NCBI RefSeq assembly: GCF_022414535.1
Contig: NZ_JADWYM010000041.1
Span: 1 to 57,023, forward strand
From: Streptomyces sp. MUM 2J
GTDB lineage: Bacteria > Actinomycetota > Actinomycetes > Streptomycetales > Streptomycetaceae
Length of the DNA: 57,023 nucleotides
Direction of reading: 5' to 3'
Part shown: one piece after another, positions 50,444-57,023 of the stretch
Position numbering within the stretch: the first letter of the stretch is position 1
How the letters are laid out: the number at the start of each line of letters is the position of its first letter
The notes under the pieces: generated by a model
Database searches by the model: none
What the model was told of the DNA's origin: nothing
What the model saw: only the letters and a program-made list of their open reading frames with translations
Position numbers and translations under genes: made by a program

Positions 50444-51364
50444 GTGGAACTGCGTCAGCTCGAACACTTCGTCGCGGTCGCCGAGGACCAGCACTTCACC
50501 CGGGCGGCGGAGCGGCTCAGGGTGTCCCAGTCGGGCCTGTCGGCGTCGGTCCGCGCCCTCGAACGCGAGTTGCGGGCCACGCTGTTCGTCCGCACCACGC
50601 GCCGGGTGACGCTCACCGGGGCCGGGCGGGCGCTGCTGCGGGAGGCCGAGCGGATCCTGGCCGGGGTGCGGGCAGCGCACGAGGCGGTGGCCGCGGTGCA
50701 GGGCGTGCTGCGCGGCACGCTCTCGCTCGGAACCGAGCAGTGCATCGCCGGGGTCGACGTGGCGGGGGTGCTCGCGACGTTCCGGCGCGGGCATCCGGAC
50801 GTGGAGATCCGGCTGCGGCAGTCAGGCTCCGCCGCACTGGCCGATGAGGTCGCTGCCGGGCGGCTCGACCTGGCCTTCGCCTACCGCACCCAGACCGGCA
50901 CCGGCCCACTGCGCTCCGTCACGCTGGCCGGGGAGCCGATGACGGTCCTGTGCCATCCCGGCCACCGCCTGGCACGGGCGGGCGCGGCGGTGACGCCGGA
51001 CGACCTCGGTGCCGAGGTCTTCGTCGACTTCCAGCAGGGCTGGGGGCCACGCCGGGCCACCGACGCCGCCTTCGCCGCCGCGCGGGTGCGCCGCACGGTC
51101 GCGCTGGAGGTGAACGACGTGCACGGCCTGCTGGACCTGGTCGACCAGGACCTCGGCATCGCCGTCGTACCGCGGCACTTCCGGCACAAGCGGGCCTCAC
51201 TCACCGCCCTGCCGCTGAAAGGGATGGAGGAGACGGTGTACGAGACGGTCGCACTGCTGCCCCCTGCGCAGGCCACCAGCCCGGCGGCGAGGGCGCTGAT
51301 GGGCCTCCTCGCCGGGGAGAGCGGCGATACGGAACCGCCGGAGAACCCGCCGCCACCGCCGTGA
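50444..51364 (+). CDS. LysR-family transcriptional regulator
   Basis: GTG 50444 (VELRQLEHFVAVAEDQHFTR) gives 306 residues; ATG 50423 would add seven residues but overlaps the dyad. The HTH is HFTRAAERLRVSQSGLSASV RALERELR, and the effector domain contains LGTEQCIAGVDVAGVLATFR and DDLGAEVFVDFQQGWGPRRA. It is divergent from the aldo/keto reductase, so it probably activates that gene in response to a small, perhaps aldehyde-type, molecule. Confidence 0.9.
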   Translation: MELRQLEHFVAVAEDQHFTRAAERLRVSQSGLSASVRALERELRATLFVRTTRRVTLTGAGRALLREAERILAGVRAAHEAVAAVQGVLRGTLSLGTEQCIAGVDVAGVLATFRRGHPDVEIRLRQSGSAALADEVAAGRLDLAFAYRTQTGTGPLRSVTLAGEPMTVLCHPGHRLARAGAAVTPDDLGAEVFVDFQQGWGPRRATDAAFAAARVRRTVALEVNDVHGLLDLVDQDLGIAVVPRHFRHKRASLTALPLKGMEETVYETVALLPPAQATSPAARALMGLLAGESGDTEPPENPPPPP

Positions 51365-51623
51365 CCGGGCCCTGTTCCGCCGTTGCCCGCGCGGCGGTGG
51401 CCCTGTGGACCTCACCGGCCCGGCGCCGGGGGCGAGGCCGGGCGAGCGGAGCGGCGCGACACCCCGTCCGCGAACCCGGGGTGCGTCGTCCGCTGCAGGC
51501 GGGGGCGCGCCGTCGGCCGGGCCGGACGGCGCCGGGAGCGGGACCCGGACCGGCGAGGCGGTCGGGCCGAGCGGGTACGGGATTCCGGGGGCGGAACGGG
51601 AGGCGATGCGCGATGGTGGACGT

Positions 51624-52139
51624 ATGCATGCCAAGGACATCCTCATCGACGGCTTCGGCCGCATCCGGGAAGAAGTCCATGCGGCGGTCGAGGGACTCGG
51701 GCCGGACGGCCTCAACACCCGCCCGACCGCCGACACCAACTCGATCACCTGGCTGGTCTGGCACCTCACCCGCATCCAGGACGACCATGTCGCCGACGCC
51801 TTCGGCCTCGACCAGGTGTGGCTCGCACAGGACTGGGAGAAACGCTTCGGCCTGGACGTGCCGCGCCGCGACACCGGGTACGGGCACAGCCCGGCGACGG
51901 TGGCGAAGGTGCGGGTCGACTCGGCCGACCTCCTGACCGGGTACCACGACGCGGTCCACGCGCAGTCGCTGCGGGCCCTGCGCGACATGACCGCCGCGGA
52001 CCTCGAACGCATCGTGGACGAGCGCTGGGATCCGCCGGTCACCCTCGGCGTCCGGCTCGTGAGCGTCCTGTCCGACGACCTCCAGCACGTCGGACAGGCC
52101 GCCTACGTCCGCGGTCTGCTTCAGAGCTCGGCGGCGTAA
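51624..52139 (+). CDS. DinB/DUF664 family protein (mycothiol-transferase-like)
   Basis: ATG 51624 (MHAKDILIDGFGRIREEVHA) gives 171 residues; ATG 51606 is in frame upstream. The four-helix DinB layout is seen: ITWLVWHLTRIQDDHVADAF (first metal His), DLLTGYHDAVHAQSLRAL, and SVLSDDLQHVGQAAYVRGLL (last His). Characterised relatives are metal-dependent thiol transferases using mycothiol, or bacillithiol in firmicutes. No substrate can be given. Its 3' end overlaps that of the adenosine deaminase gene by 19 bases, tail to tail. Confidence 0.85.
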   Translation: MHAKDILIDGFGRIREEVHAAVEGLGPDGLNTRPTADTNSITWLVWHLTRIQDDHVADAFGLDQVWLAQDWEKRFGLDVPRRDTGYGHSPATVAKVRVDSADLLTGYHDAVHAQSLRALRDMTAADLERIVDERWDPPVTLGVRLVSVLSDDLQHVGQAAYVRGLLQSSAA

Positions 52140-53191
52140 CCCGGCAGGACCACGTCCTCGATGAGGGCCTTGCGCTCGTCGAAGGGTAGGAACGCGCTCT
52201 TCACGGCGTTGAGCGTGACGGCGCGCAGGTCCTCCACGGTCCACCCGGCCTGCTCGACCAGCAGTTCCATCTCGCGGGTCATCGTGGTGCCCGACACCAG
52301 CCGGTTGTCGGTGTTCAGGGTGACCCGGAAACCGAGGTCCTTCAGTGCGGTGATCGGGTGTTCGGCGATGGAGGTCGCGCAGCCGGTCTGCAGGTTGGAG
52401 GTCGGGCACATCTCCAGGGCGATCCGGCGGTCGCGCACCCAGCCCGCGAGGCGGCCGAGCTTGCCGTCCACGATGTCCTCGGTGATCCGCACACCGTGCC
52501 CGATGCGCTGCGCGCCGCACACCTGGAGCGCCTGGTGGATGCTGGGCAGGCCGTGTGCCTCACCGGCGTGGATGGTGAACGGCACGCTCTCGCGGCGCAG
52601 GTGCTCGAAGGCGTCCAGGTGGTCGGCGGGCGGGAAGCCGTCCTCGGCGCCGGCGATGTCGAAACCGACCACACCGGCGTCCCGGAAGGCGACGGCCAGG
52701 TCTGCGGCCTCTCGGACGCGGTCGAACATCCGCATGCCGCACAGCAGGGTTCCCACGCGGACGGGGGTACCGGCGGCGGCAGCCTTGGCCATGCCCGCGG
52801 CGAGGCCCTCCTGGACGGTCTCGACGACCTCGTCCAGACCGAGACCGCCCTTCAGCATCAGCTCGGGGGCATAGCGCACTTCGGCGTAGACCACGCCGTC
52901 GGCCGCGAGGTCGAGGACGTACTCCTCGGCGGTGCGCAGCAGGCCCTGACGGGTCTGCATGACGGCCAGGGTGTGCTCGAAGGTGGCTATGTAGCGGACG
53001 AGGTCACCGGAGTCGGCGGCCTCGACGTACCAGGCGGCGAGTTCGTCGGGGTCGGTGGTGGGCAGGGTGTGGCCGATCTCGGCGGCCAGCTCCACGACGG
53101 TGCCGGGGCGAAGGCCGCCGTCGAGGTGGTCGTGGAGGACGGCCTTGGGCAGGCGGCGCAGGAGGGCGGAGTCTACGCGCGTAGCGTTCAT
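52121..53191 (-). CDS. add: Adenosine deaminase
   Basis: ATG 53191, with AAGGAGACACC ahead, gives 356 residues. The metal and catalytic residues are conserved: LHDHLDGGLRPGT (HxH), FTIHAGEAHG (His and Glu), RIGHGVRI and TLNTDNRLVSG (Asp pair). It converts adenosine to inosine, feeding purine salvage. The length is normal. Streptomyces often have several add genes; it stands alone here. Confidence 0.95.
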   Translation of the reverse strand: MNATRVDSALLRRLPKAVLHDHLDGGLRPGTVVELAAEIGHTLPTTDPDELAAWYVEAADSGDLVRYIATFEHTLAVMQTRQGLLRTAEEYVLDLAADGVVYAEVRYAPELMLKGGLGLDEVVETVQEGLAAGMAKAAAAGTPVRVGTLLCGMRMFDRVREAADLAVAFRDAGVVGFDIAGAEDGFPPADHLDAFEHLRRESVPFTIHAGEAHGLPSIHQALQVCGAQRIGHGVRITEDIVDGKLGRLAGWVRDRRIALEMCPTSNLQTGCATSIAEHPITALKDLGFRVTLNTDNRLVSGTTMTREMELLVEQAGWTVEDLRAVTLNAVKSAFLPFDERKALIEDVVLPGYAAEL

Positions 53192-53287
53192 CGTGAGGTG
53201 TCTCCTTGAGCGGGGTGGTGCGATGCGGGGGTGGAGCACGGAGGAAGAGGCGGCGGACAGGAGGGGGCAGGCTGCGGCGCGGGACGC

Positions 53288-53680
53288 TCAGCCGGCGGGC
53301 TGCAACAGGTCCCAGCGGTTGCCGTACAGGTCACGGAAGACGGCGACCGTGCCGTAGGGCTCGTGCCGGGGCTCCTCCAGGAAGGTCACACCGGCCGCCA
53401 GCATGCGGGCGCGATCGCGGGCGAAGTCGTCGGTGTGCAGGAAGAACCCGACGCGCCCGCCGGCCTGGTCGCCGACCCGGGCGGCCTGGGCCCCGCCCTC
53501 GGCGCGGGCCAGCAGCAGCGCGGTGGCGGCACCTGGTGCGCCGGGCTCCACGACGACCCAGCGGGAGCCGTCGGGGCGGGGCGCGTCCTCGGCGAGACGG
53601 AAGCCGAGGGCCTCGCTGTAGAAGCGGATCGCCTCGTCGTAGTCGTCGACGACGAGGGTGACCAGGGCAATGCGTCTCAT
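53288..53680 (-). CDS. VOC family protein, glyoxalase/dioxygenase fold
   Basis: ATG 53680 gives 130 residues in one VOC domain: IALVTLVVDDYDEAIRFYSE, ALGFRLAED, GRVGFFLHTDDFARD, FLEEPRHEPYGTVAVFRDLY and GNRWDLLQP. The Glu/His positions of glyoxalase I are partly kept. Substrate unknown. The stop lies 97 bases before the add start, same direction. Confidence 0.9.
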   Translation of the reverse strand: MRRIALVTLVVDDYDEAIRFYSEALGFRLAEDAPRPDGSRWVVVEPGAPGAATALLLARAEGGAQAARVGDQAGGRVGFFLHTDDFARDRARMLAAGVTFLEEPRHEPYGTVAVFRDLYGNRWDLLQPAG

Positions 53681-53873
53681 CAGGACCTTTCGGGAGGGCT
53701 GACCGGAGAGGTTATACGTAAAACTTCTCGTGCGCCAGTGCCTTCCGCGGGCGGCGGGCGACCAACCGGACAGGTTCATGCCATATATATGCTGCACGGG
53801 TGTTACCCAGGAGTAATCCCCGGTGGTTTGATGTGCGGCGCCACTCAACCCCCTTCACCCACAGGGAGATCCA

Positions 53874-54857
53874 GTGACGCTCTTCGCATCGCGCCGCACC
53901 CGGGGCGCCGTCGGGCTCGCCCTCGCTCTCGCCGCGGCACCCCTGGCCGCCCCGGCACCCGCCGCAGCAGCCGGGCAGCCGCCCGCGCTGCGCGTGCTGA
54001 CCTACAACGTCTTCCTCATGAGCACGAACCTGTACCCGAACTGGGGCCAGGAACACCGGGCCGCCGAGATCGCGAAGGCGTCCTTCTTCCACGGCAACGA
54101 CGTCGTCGTGCTCCAGGAGGCCTTCGACAACTCCTCCTCCGACGCGCTCAAGAGCACCGCGGCGGGCGAGTACCCCTACCAGACGCCGGTGGTGGGCCGC
54201 AGCAGGAGCGGCTGGGACGCCACGGGCGGCGCCTACTCGTCCCTGACGCCCGAGGACGGCGGCGTCACCGTGCTCAGCAAGTGGCCGATCGTGCACAAGG
54301 AGCAGTACGTCTACAAGGACGCGTGCGGCGCCGACTGGTGGTCCAACAAGGGGTTCGCCTACGTCGTGCTCGACGTGGACGGCACCAGGGTCCACGTGGT
54401 CGGCACCCACGCCCAGTCCACCGACCCCGGCTGCGACCCGGGCGAGGCGGCGGCGATGCGCAGCCGGCAGTTCCGGGCGATCGACGCCTTCCTCGACGCC
54501 AAGCACATCCCGGCCGACGAGGAGGTGCTGGTCGCCGGGGACATGAACGTGGACTCGCGAACCGCCGAGTACGCCTCGATGCTCGCCGACGCGGGGCTCG
54601 TCGGCGCCGACGCCCGCACCGGGCACCCGTACTCCTTCGACACGCAGGAGAACTCCATCGCGCGCTACCGCTACCCCGACGACCCGCGCGAGGACCTGGA
54701 CTACGTGCTGCACCGGGCCGGCCACGTCCGACCCGTGGTGTGGAAGAACGAGGTGGTGAAGGAGGAGTCGGCGCCCTGGACGGTGACGAGCTGGGGCACC
54801 GACTACACCTACACGAACCTCTCCGACCACTACCCCGTGACCGGATACACCGGCTAG
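53874..54857 (+). CDS. sph: Secreted sphingomyelinase C (neutral phospholipase C of the DNase I fold)
   Basis: GTG 53874 after CACAGGGAGATCCA gives 327 residues. A Sec signal peptide (RGAVGLALALAAAPLAAPAP, cleavage near AAAAGQ) is followed by the endonuclease/exonuclease/phosphatase fold: LRVLTYNVFLMSTNLYPNWG (metal Asn), VVLQEAFDNSS (metal Glu), VVGTHAQSTDP, VLVAGDMNVDS (Asp and Asn) and LSDHYPVTG (catalytic Asp-His). The Cys pair DACGADWW/PGCDPGE fits the bacterial SMase loop. It splits sphingomyelin to ceramide and phosphocholine outside the cell. A hairpin terminator follows at 54864-54891. Confidence 0.92.
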   Translation: MTLFASRRTRGAVGLALALAAAPLAAPAPAAAAGQPPALRVLTYNVFLMSTNLYPNWGQEHRAAEIAKASFFHGNDVVVLQEAFDNSSSDALKSTAAGEYPYQTPVVGRSRSGWDATGGAYSSLTPEDGGVTVLSKWPIVHKEQYVYKDACGADWWSNKGFAYVVLDVDGTRVHVVGTHAQSTDPGCDPGEAAAMRSRQFRAIDAFLDAKHIPADEEVLVAGDMNVDSRTAEYASMLADAGLVGADARTGHPYSFDTQENSIARYRYPDDPREDLDYVLHRAGHVRPVVWKNEVVKEESAPWTVTSWGTDYTYTNLSDHYPVTGYTG

Positions 54858-54863
54858 TGCTCC

Positions 54864-54891
54864 GCCCGGGGTCCGCCGGGTGACCCCGGGC
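54864..54891 (+). terminator. Hairpin terminator after sph
   Basis: GCCCGGGGTC (54864-54873) and GACCCCGGGC (54882-54891) form a perfect 10-bp stem with an 8-base loop, seven bases after the sph stop. Confidence 0.65.
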
Positions 54892-54934
54892 GCCACGCGC
54901 CGGTGGGCCCGCCCGTCGGCCGTGGCTGGTGCTC

Positions 54935-55235
54935 GGTCCCCTGTCCACGTGCGCCGAGTCCGGCGGCCCGAACTCCTCGGCGGTCAGCGGCAGCGCGCCC
55001 GCGGCCACGTTCTCGGCGAGGTGGTCGGGGTCCCGCGGCGCCGGGGGCGGCGAGCACGTGCGGCCCCCCGGCGCCGGGGGGCCGGGCGAGGCGGACCTGC
55101 ATCGGGCTCGCGCCATGGGCGCGGGCGGCGGCCTGGACCGCCTCGCCGGGCCCGCGCCGGCGCCCCGCTCGGCGCGGACCCGGCGACGGCGAGAAGGACA
55201 CGAACGCGATGCCCTGCTCGCCGCACCGTGGCGTC
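54935..55235 (-). pseudogene. Decayed aldo/keto reductase, C-terminal part
   Basis: On the minus strand, pieces of an aldo/keto reductase C-terminus appear in order but in different frames: EQGIAFVSFSP near 55205-55235, GASPMQVRLA near 55085-55115, and DPDHLAENVAAGALPLTAEE near 54975-55035. The frame change between GASPMQVRLA and DPDHLAENV means at least one frameshift, and the whole N-terminal barrel is missing. It abuts the truncated MarR gene on the same strand. Confidence 0.65.
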
Positions 55236-55243
55236 GGCTTCCG

Positions 55244-55495
55244 TCAGGGGGACACCTGGTGCCCGTCCGCCTCCAGCACCACCGCCAGCCTGCCCAGCAG
55301 CGCACGCAACAGGTCCGCGTCGCCGTCTGAGGCCGCCGGCCAGTCCGCGCGTACCGCCCGGTCGACCCGACGCCAGTACCCCAGGCCGCGCGGGGTGAGG
55401 TGGGCCAGGATGCGGCGCCGGTCGAGGGGGTCGACGCGGCGGTGCACGAGGTTACGGTCGACCAGGTGGTCGACGGCGTCCGGGGGTGCGTCGTA
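55244..55495 (-). pseudogene. Truncated MarR-family regulator
   Basis: The minus strand encodes VDHLVDRNLVHRRVDPLDRR RILAHLTPRG and then a helical C-terminus to a stop at 55244. This is the recognition helix, wing (DPLDRRRILAHLTPRG) and dimer part of a MarR regulator. Upstream of about 55495 the same frame stays open but reads as unrelated Pro/Arg-rich sequence, so the N-terminal half has been lost. It is likely not functional. Confidence 0.7.
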
Positions 55496-55693
55496 CGGCG
55501 GAGCACGCCCCGCGAACCGGACGGACCCGGGTCGTGCGGCGACACGGAGCGGGGGCGCCCCGGCCGCAGTCCGGGAGAGCGGTGCCGGGCACCGCGGGCC
55601 GGTGAGCCTTCCCGGTCGCCGCGCGGGGTCACGGGTGCGTACATCCCAGGAGACAGGCTGGAGTTCGGCCCGTGGACCCGGAATCATGACGCC

Positions 55694-55850
55694 ATGTTCC
55701 GGCACGATCCCCGCGCAGCCCAGTGGTTCACGGCCGACGACTCCGTGCTCGGCGTGGCCCTGGTCTTCCCGCTGCAGGGCCCGGCCGGGCTCTTCGGTCC
55801 GGCGTGCGAGATGTGCGCCCTGCTCGCGGCGGAGGAGCGCACTGGCCCCG
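55694..55850 (+). pseudogene. N-terminal fragment of a periplasmic-binding-type (AmiC/urea-ABC-like) protein
   Basis: ATG 55694 opens MFRHDPRAAQWFTADDSVLG, then VALVFPLQGPAGLFGPACEM and CALLAAEE. The segment FPLQGPAGLFGP(A/S)CE is the start of AmiC-type substrate-binding domains (peripla_BP_5/6). After about 55850 the frame turns into Gly/Arg-rich sequence with no homology until the stop at 55999, so only the first ~50 codons of an expected ~400 remain. Confidence 0.6.
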
Positions 55851-56054
55851 GCGCCCGTACGGGCCCCGCCCGATCCGGGGCGCGGCGGGCGTCCGGAGCG
55901 CGCGGCGACGGGGGCGGGGGGCGGACCGGAGTGGACCGGCGAGGTTGCATATTCAACTGCCGCCAGGTCCCTATCCGGACCACCGGTGACCGTGTGTAGT
56001 CACCGGTGTCGTGAGCACCAGTGGGGCACCGCCGACGTGACCCGGACCCGCCGT

Positions 56055-56882
56055 TCAACGCTCTGCCGGTGCGACGGCCCGCGTTGCGAGCCCGTCGAGG
56101 AAGCCGCGTACGACGGCAGTGAAGGCGTCCGGCGCGGCGGCGTGCACGAAGTGGTCTGCGTCCAGGGCGACGACGGTGGTGTGCGGTCGGCGCTCGCCCA
56201 TCTCTCGGGCGTGCTCGGGCGTGACCACCTGGCTGCGGGTGCCGTGGACATAGAGCACCGGACAGCTGCTGGCGAGCCAGTCCGCCCAGTGGTCGCCCTC
56301 GTTCAGCCGCTCGGCGTCCAAGGCGTCCTGCGGGTGGAACGGCAACTCCCAGGTACCGTCAGGGCGTCGGCGCGGAGCATCGGCGAAGTGCGGCGCGGCC
56401 GGGCCGAGCCCGGACAGCAGCTCGTCGCGGGTTGCGGCGCGGTGGCGAGCGTGCGCGAGAAAGGCGAGCGGGTTGTGTTCGCCGTGGCGGAGCTCGACGG
56501 CGACGTCCTCCACGATCAGCGCCTCGACCAGATCCGGTCGCCAGGCGGCAAGTTGCAGGGCGTTAAGGCCGCCGAGCGAGTGGCCGAGGACGACGGTCGG
56601 GCCGAGGCCCAGATGCTCCAGCAGGGCCGCAGCGTCCGCGACGAACCCTTGGCGGCTGTACTCCGGCGCACGGTCGGACTCGCCGTGCCCGCGTTGGTCG
56701 GGGGCGATAACGCGCCAGGCCGGCGTAAGGCTACGGGCCAGGCCGGCGAAGCCGGAGCCCTGGTCCAGCGGGCCGTGCAGGGCGAGTAGAGGACGTCCTG
56801 GGCCACCGAAGTCCAGGTAGGACAGGCAGCGCCCGCCGAGCATGAGGGCACTGCGGGTGGGGGCGGTGACGGTGTCGTCCAC
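56055..56882 (-). CDS. Alpha/beta-fold hydrolase
   Basis: GTG 56882, after AGGGAGAATCACC, gives 275 residues. The fold is canonical: LLALHGPLDQGSGF (oxyanion His-Gly), APDQRGHGESDRA, the nucleophile elbow VVLGHSLGGLNAL (Ser), the acid in LYVHGTRSQVVTPE and the catalytic His in DADHFVHAAAPDAF. The lid between is about 80 residues. Substrate unknown. GC usage is slightly lower than in neighbours. The last 140 bases of the window to its right show no complete gene. Confidence 0.9.
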   Translation of the reverse strand: MDDTVTAPTRSALMLGGRCLSYLDFGGPGRPLLALHGPLDQGSGFAGLARSLTPAWRVIAPDQRGHGESDRAPEYSRQGFVADAAALLEHLGLGPTVVLGHSLGGLNALQLAAWRPDLVEALIVEDVAVELRHGEHNPLAFLAHARHRAATRDELLSGLGPAAPHFADAPRRRPDGTWELPFHPQDALDAERLNEGDHWADWLASSCPVLYVHGTRSQVVTPEHAREMGERRPHTTVVALDADHFVHAAAPDAFTAVVRGFLDGLATRAVAPAER

Positions 56883-57023
56883 GGTGATTCTCCCTACGCG
56901 TCGGGAACGGTTCCGAGGCGACCGTAATGGCCCGATACGCAAGGCGTACACAAGTACTAGGGAGCGTATGTGGTTGTGATCATCAGGTGGTCCGGGTGAG
57001 CTCTCTGAGCCAGATCATCGAGG

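Noticed and set aside
54274..55644. 456-codon minus-strand ORF across sph and the decayed region
   Set aside because: Only a short piece (the DPDHLAENVAAGAL region) is protein-like and belongs to the aldo/keto reductase remnant; the rest is antisense to sph or low-complexity.
56952..57023. Start of a plus-strand gene at the right edge
   Set aside because: GTG and ATG codons occur, but fewer than 25 codons are visible and nothing can be recognised.
1..57023. CRISPR arrays, tRNA genes, insertion sequences, attachment sites, biosynthetic gene cluster
   Set aside because: No regularly spaced repeats, cloverleaf-forming sequences, transposase motifs or modular synthase domains were seen on either strand.

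Overview
The window is chromosomal DNA of a Streptomyces. The very high GC content, GTG starts and near-saturation of GC at third codon positions point to an actinomycete. The gene set narrows it: GlgE-pathway glycogen genes, a melC tyrosinase operon, the clpP3-clpP4-popR locus beside a SigB/F-type sigma factor, and streptophobe, DUF4032 and DUF6777 families. Much of the content (stress sigma, anti-sigma-type ATPases, universal stress protein, Crp-like proteins, TerD, spare ClpPs) is typical of the stress-response gene sets found on Streptomyces chromosome arms. No CRISPR array, tRNA, rRNA, prophage or intact insertion sequence was seen.

Layout. 0-3.8 kb: end of treS, then mak and glgB, closed by a strong terminator. 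4.2-10.5 kb: acyl-CoA synthetase, anti-sigma-type ATPase, type II NADH dehydrogenase, two small unknown genes around a sigma-factor remnant, a candidate small RNA and a Crp-like sensor without DNA-binding domain. 10.5-19.1 kb: lysE/argP pair, DUF488, flavin dehydrogenase with a TetR repressor and a clear operator, AlkB-like dioxygenase, MBL hydrolase, aminoglycoside nucleotidyltransferase-like gene, and a cupredoxin lipoprotein preceded by two iron boxes. 19.3-29.6 kb: DUF4032, universal stress protein, a translationally coupled operon (response regulator fused to a thioredoxin-reductase-like flavoprotein, histidine kinase with a cNMP-like sensor, UBP zinc finger), a lipoprotein, a TerD-CAP-CAP fusion and a transmembrane pseudokinase.

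29.7-41.6 kb: zinc-ribbon and membrane proteins, aldo/keto reductase, salicylyl-CoA-hydroxylase-like flavoprotein, tyrosinase with its copper chaperone, RNase HI, glyoxalase-fold proteins, alcohol dehydrogenase, clpP3-clpP4, popR, a sigma factor (probably sigL) and another anti-sigma-type ATPase. 41.7-48.8 kb: DUF6777 protein, streptophobe protein, and an operon of a double-FHA ABC transporter, an unknown protein and a Ser/Thr kinase, resembling mycobacterial Rv1747/PknF. 49.3-57 kb: aldo/keto reductase/LysR pair, DinB-like protein, adenosine deaminase, VOC protein, secreted sphingomyelinase, about 1 kb of decayed gene fragments, and an alpha/beta hydrolase.

Themes. The strongest leads for undescribed biology are the sensor kinase / flavoprotein response regulator / zinc-finger operon, the TerD-CAP-CAP fusion beside a membrane pseudokinase, and a ClpP4 whose catalytic histidine is glycine. 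All functions are inferred from sequence motifs read by eye; no database search was run.
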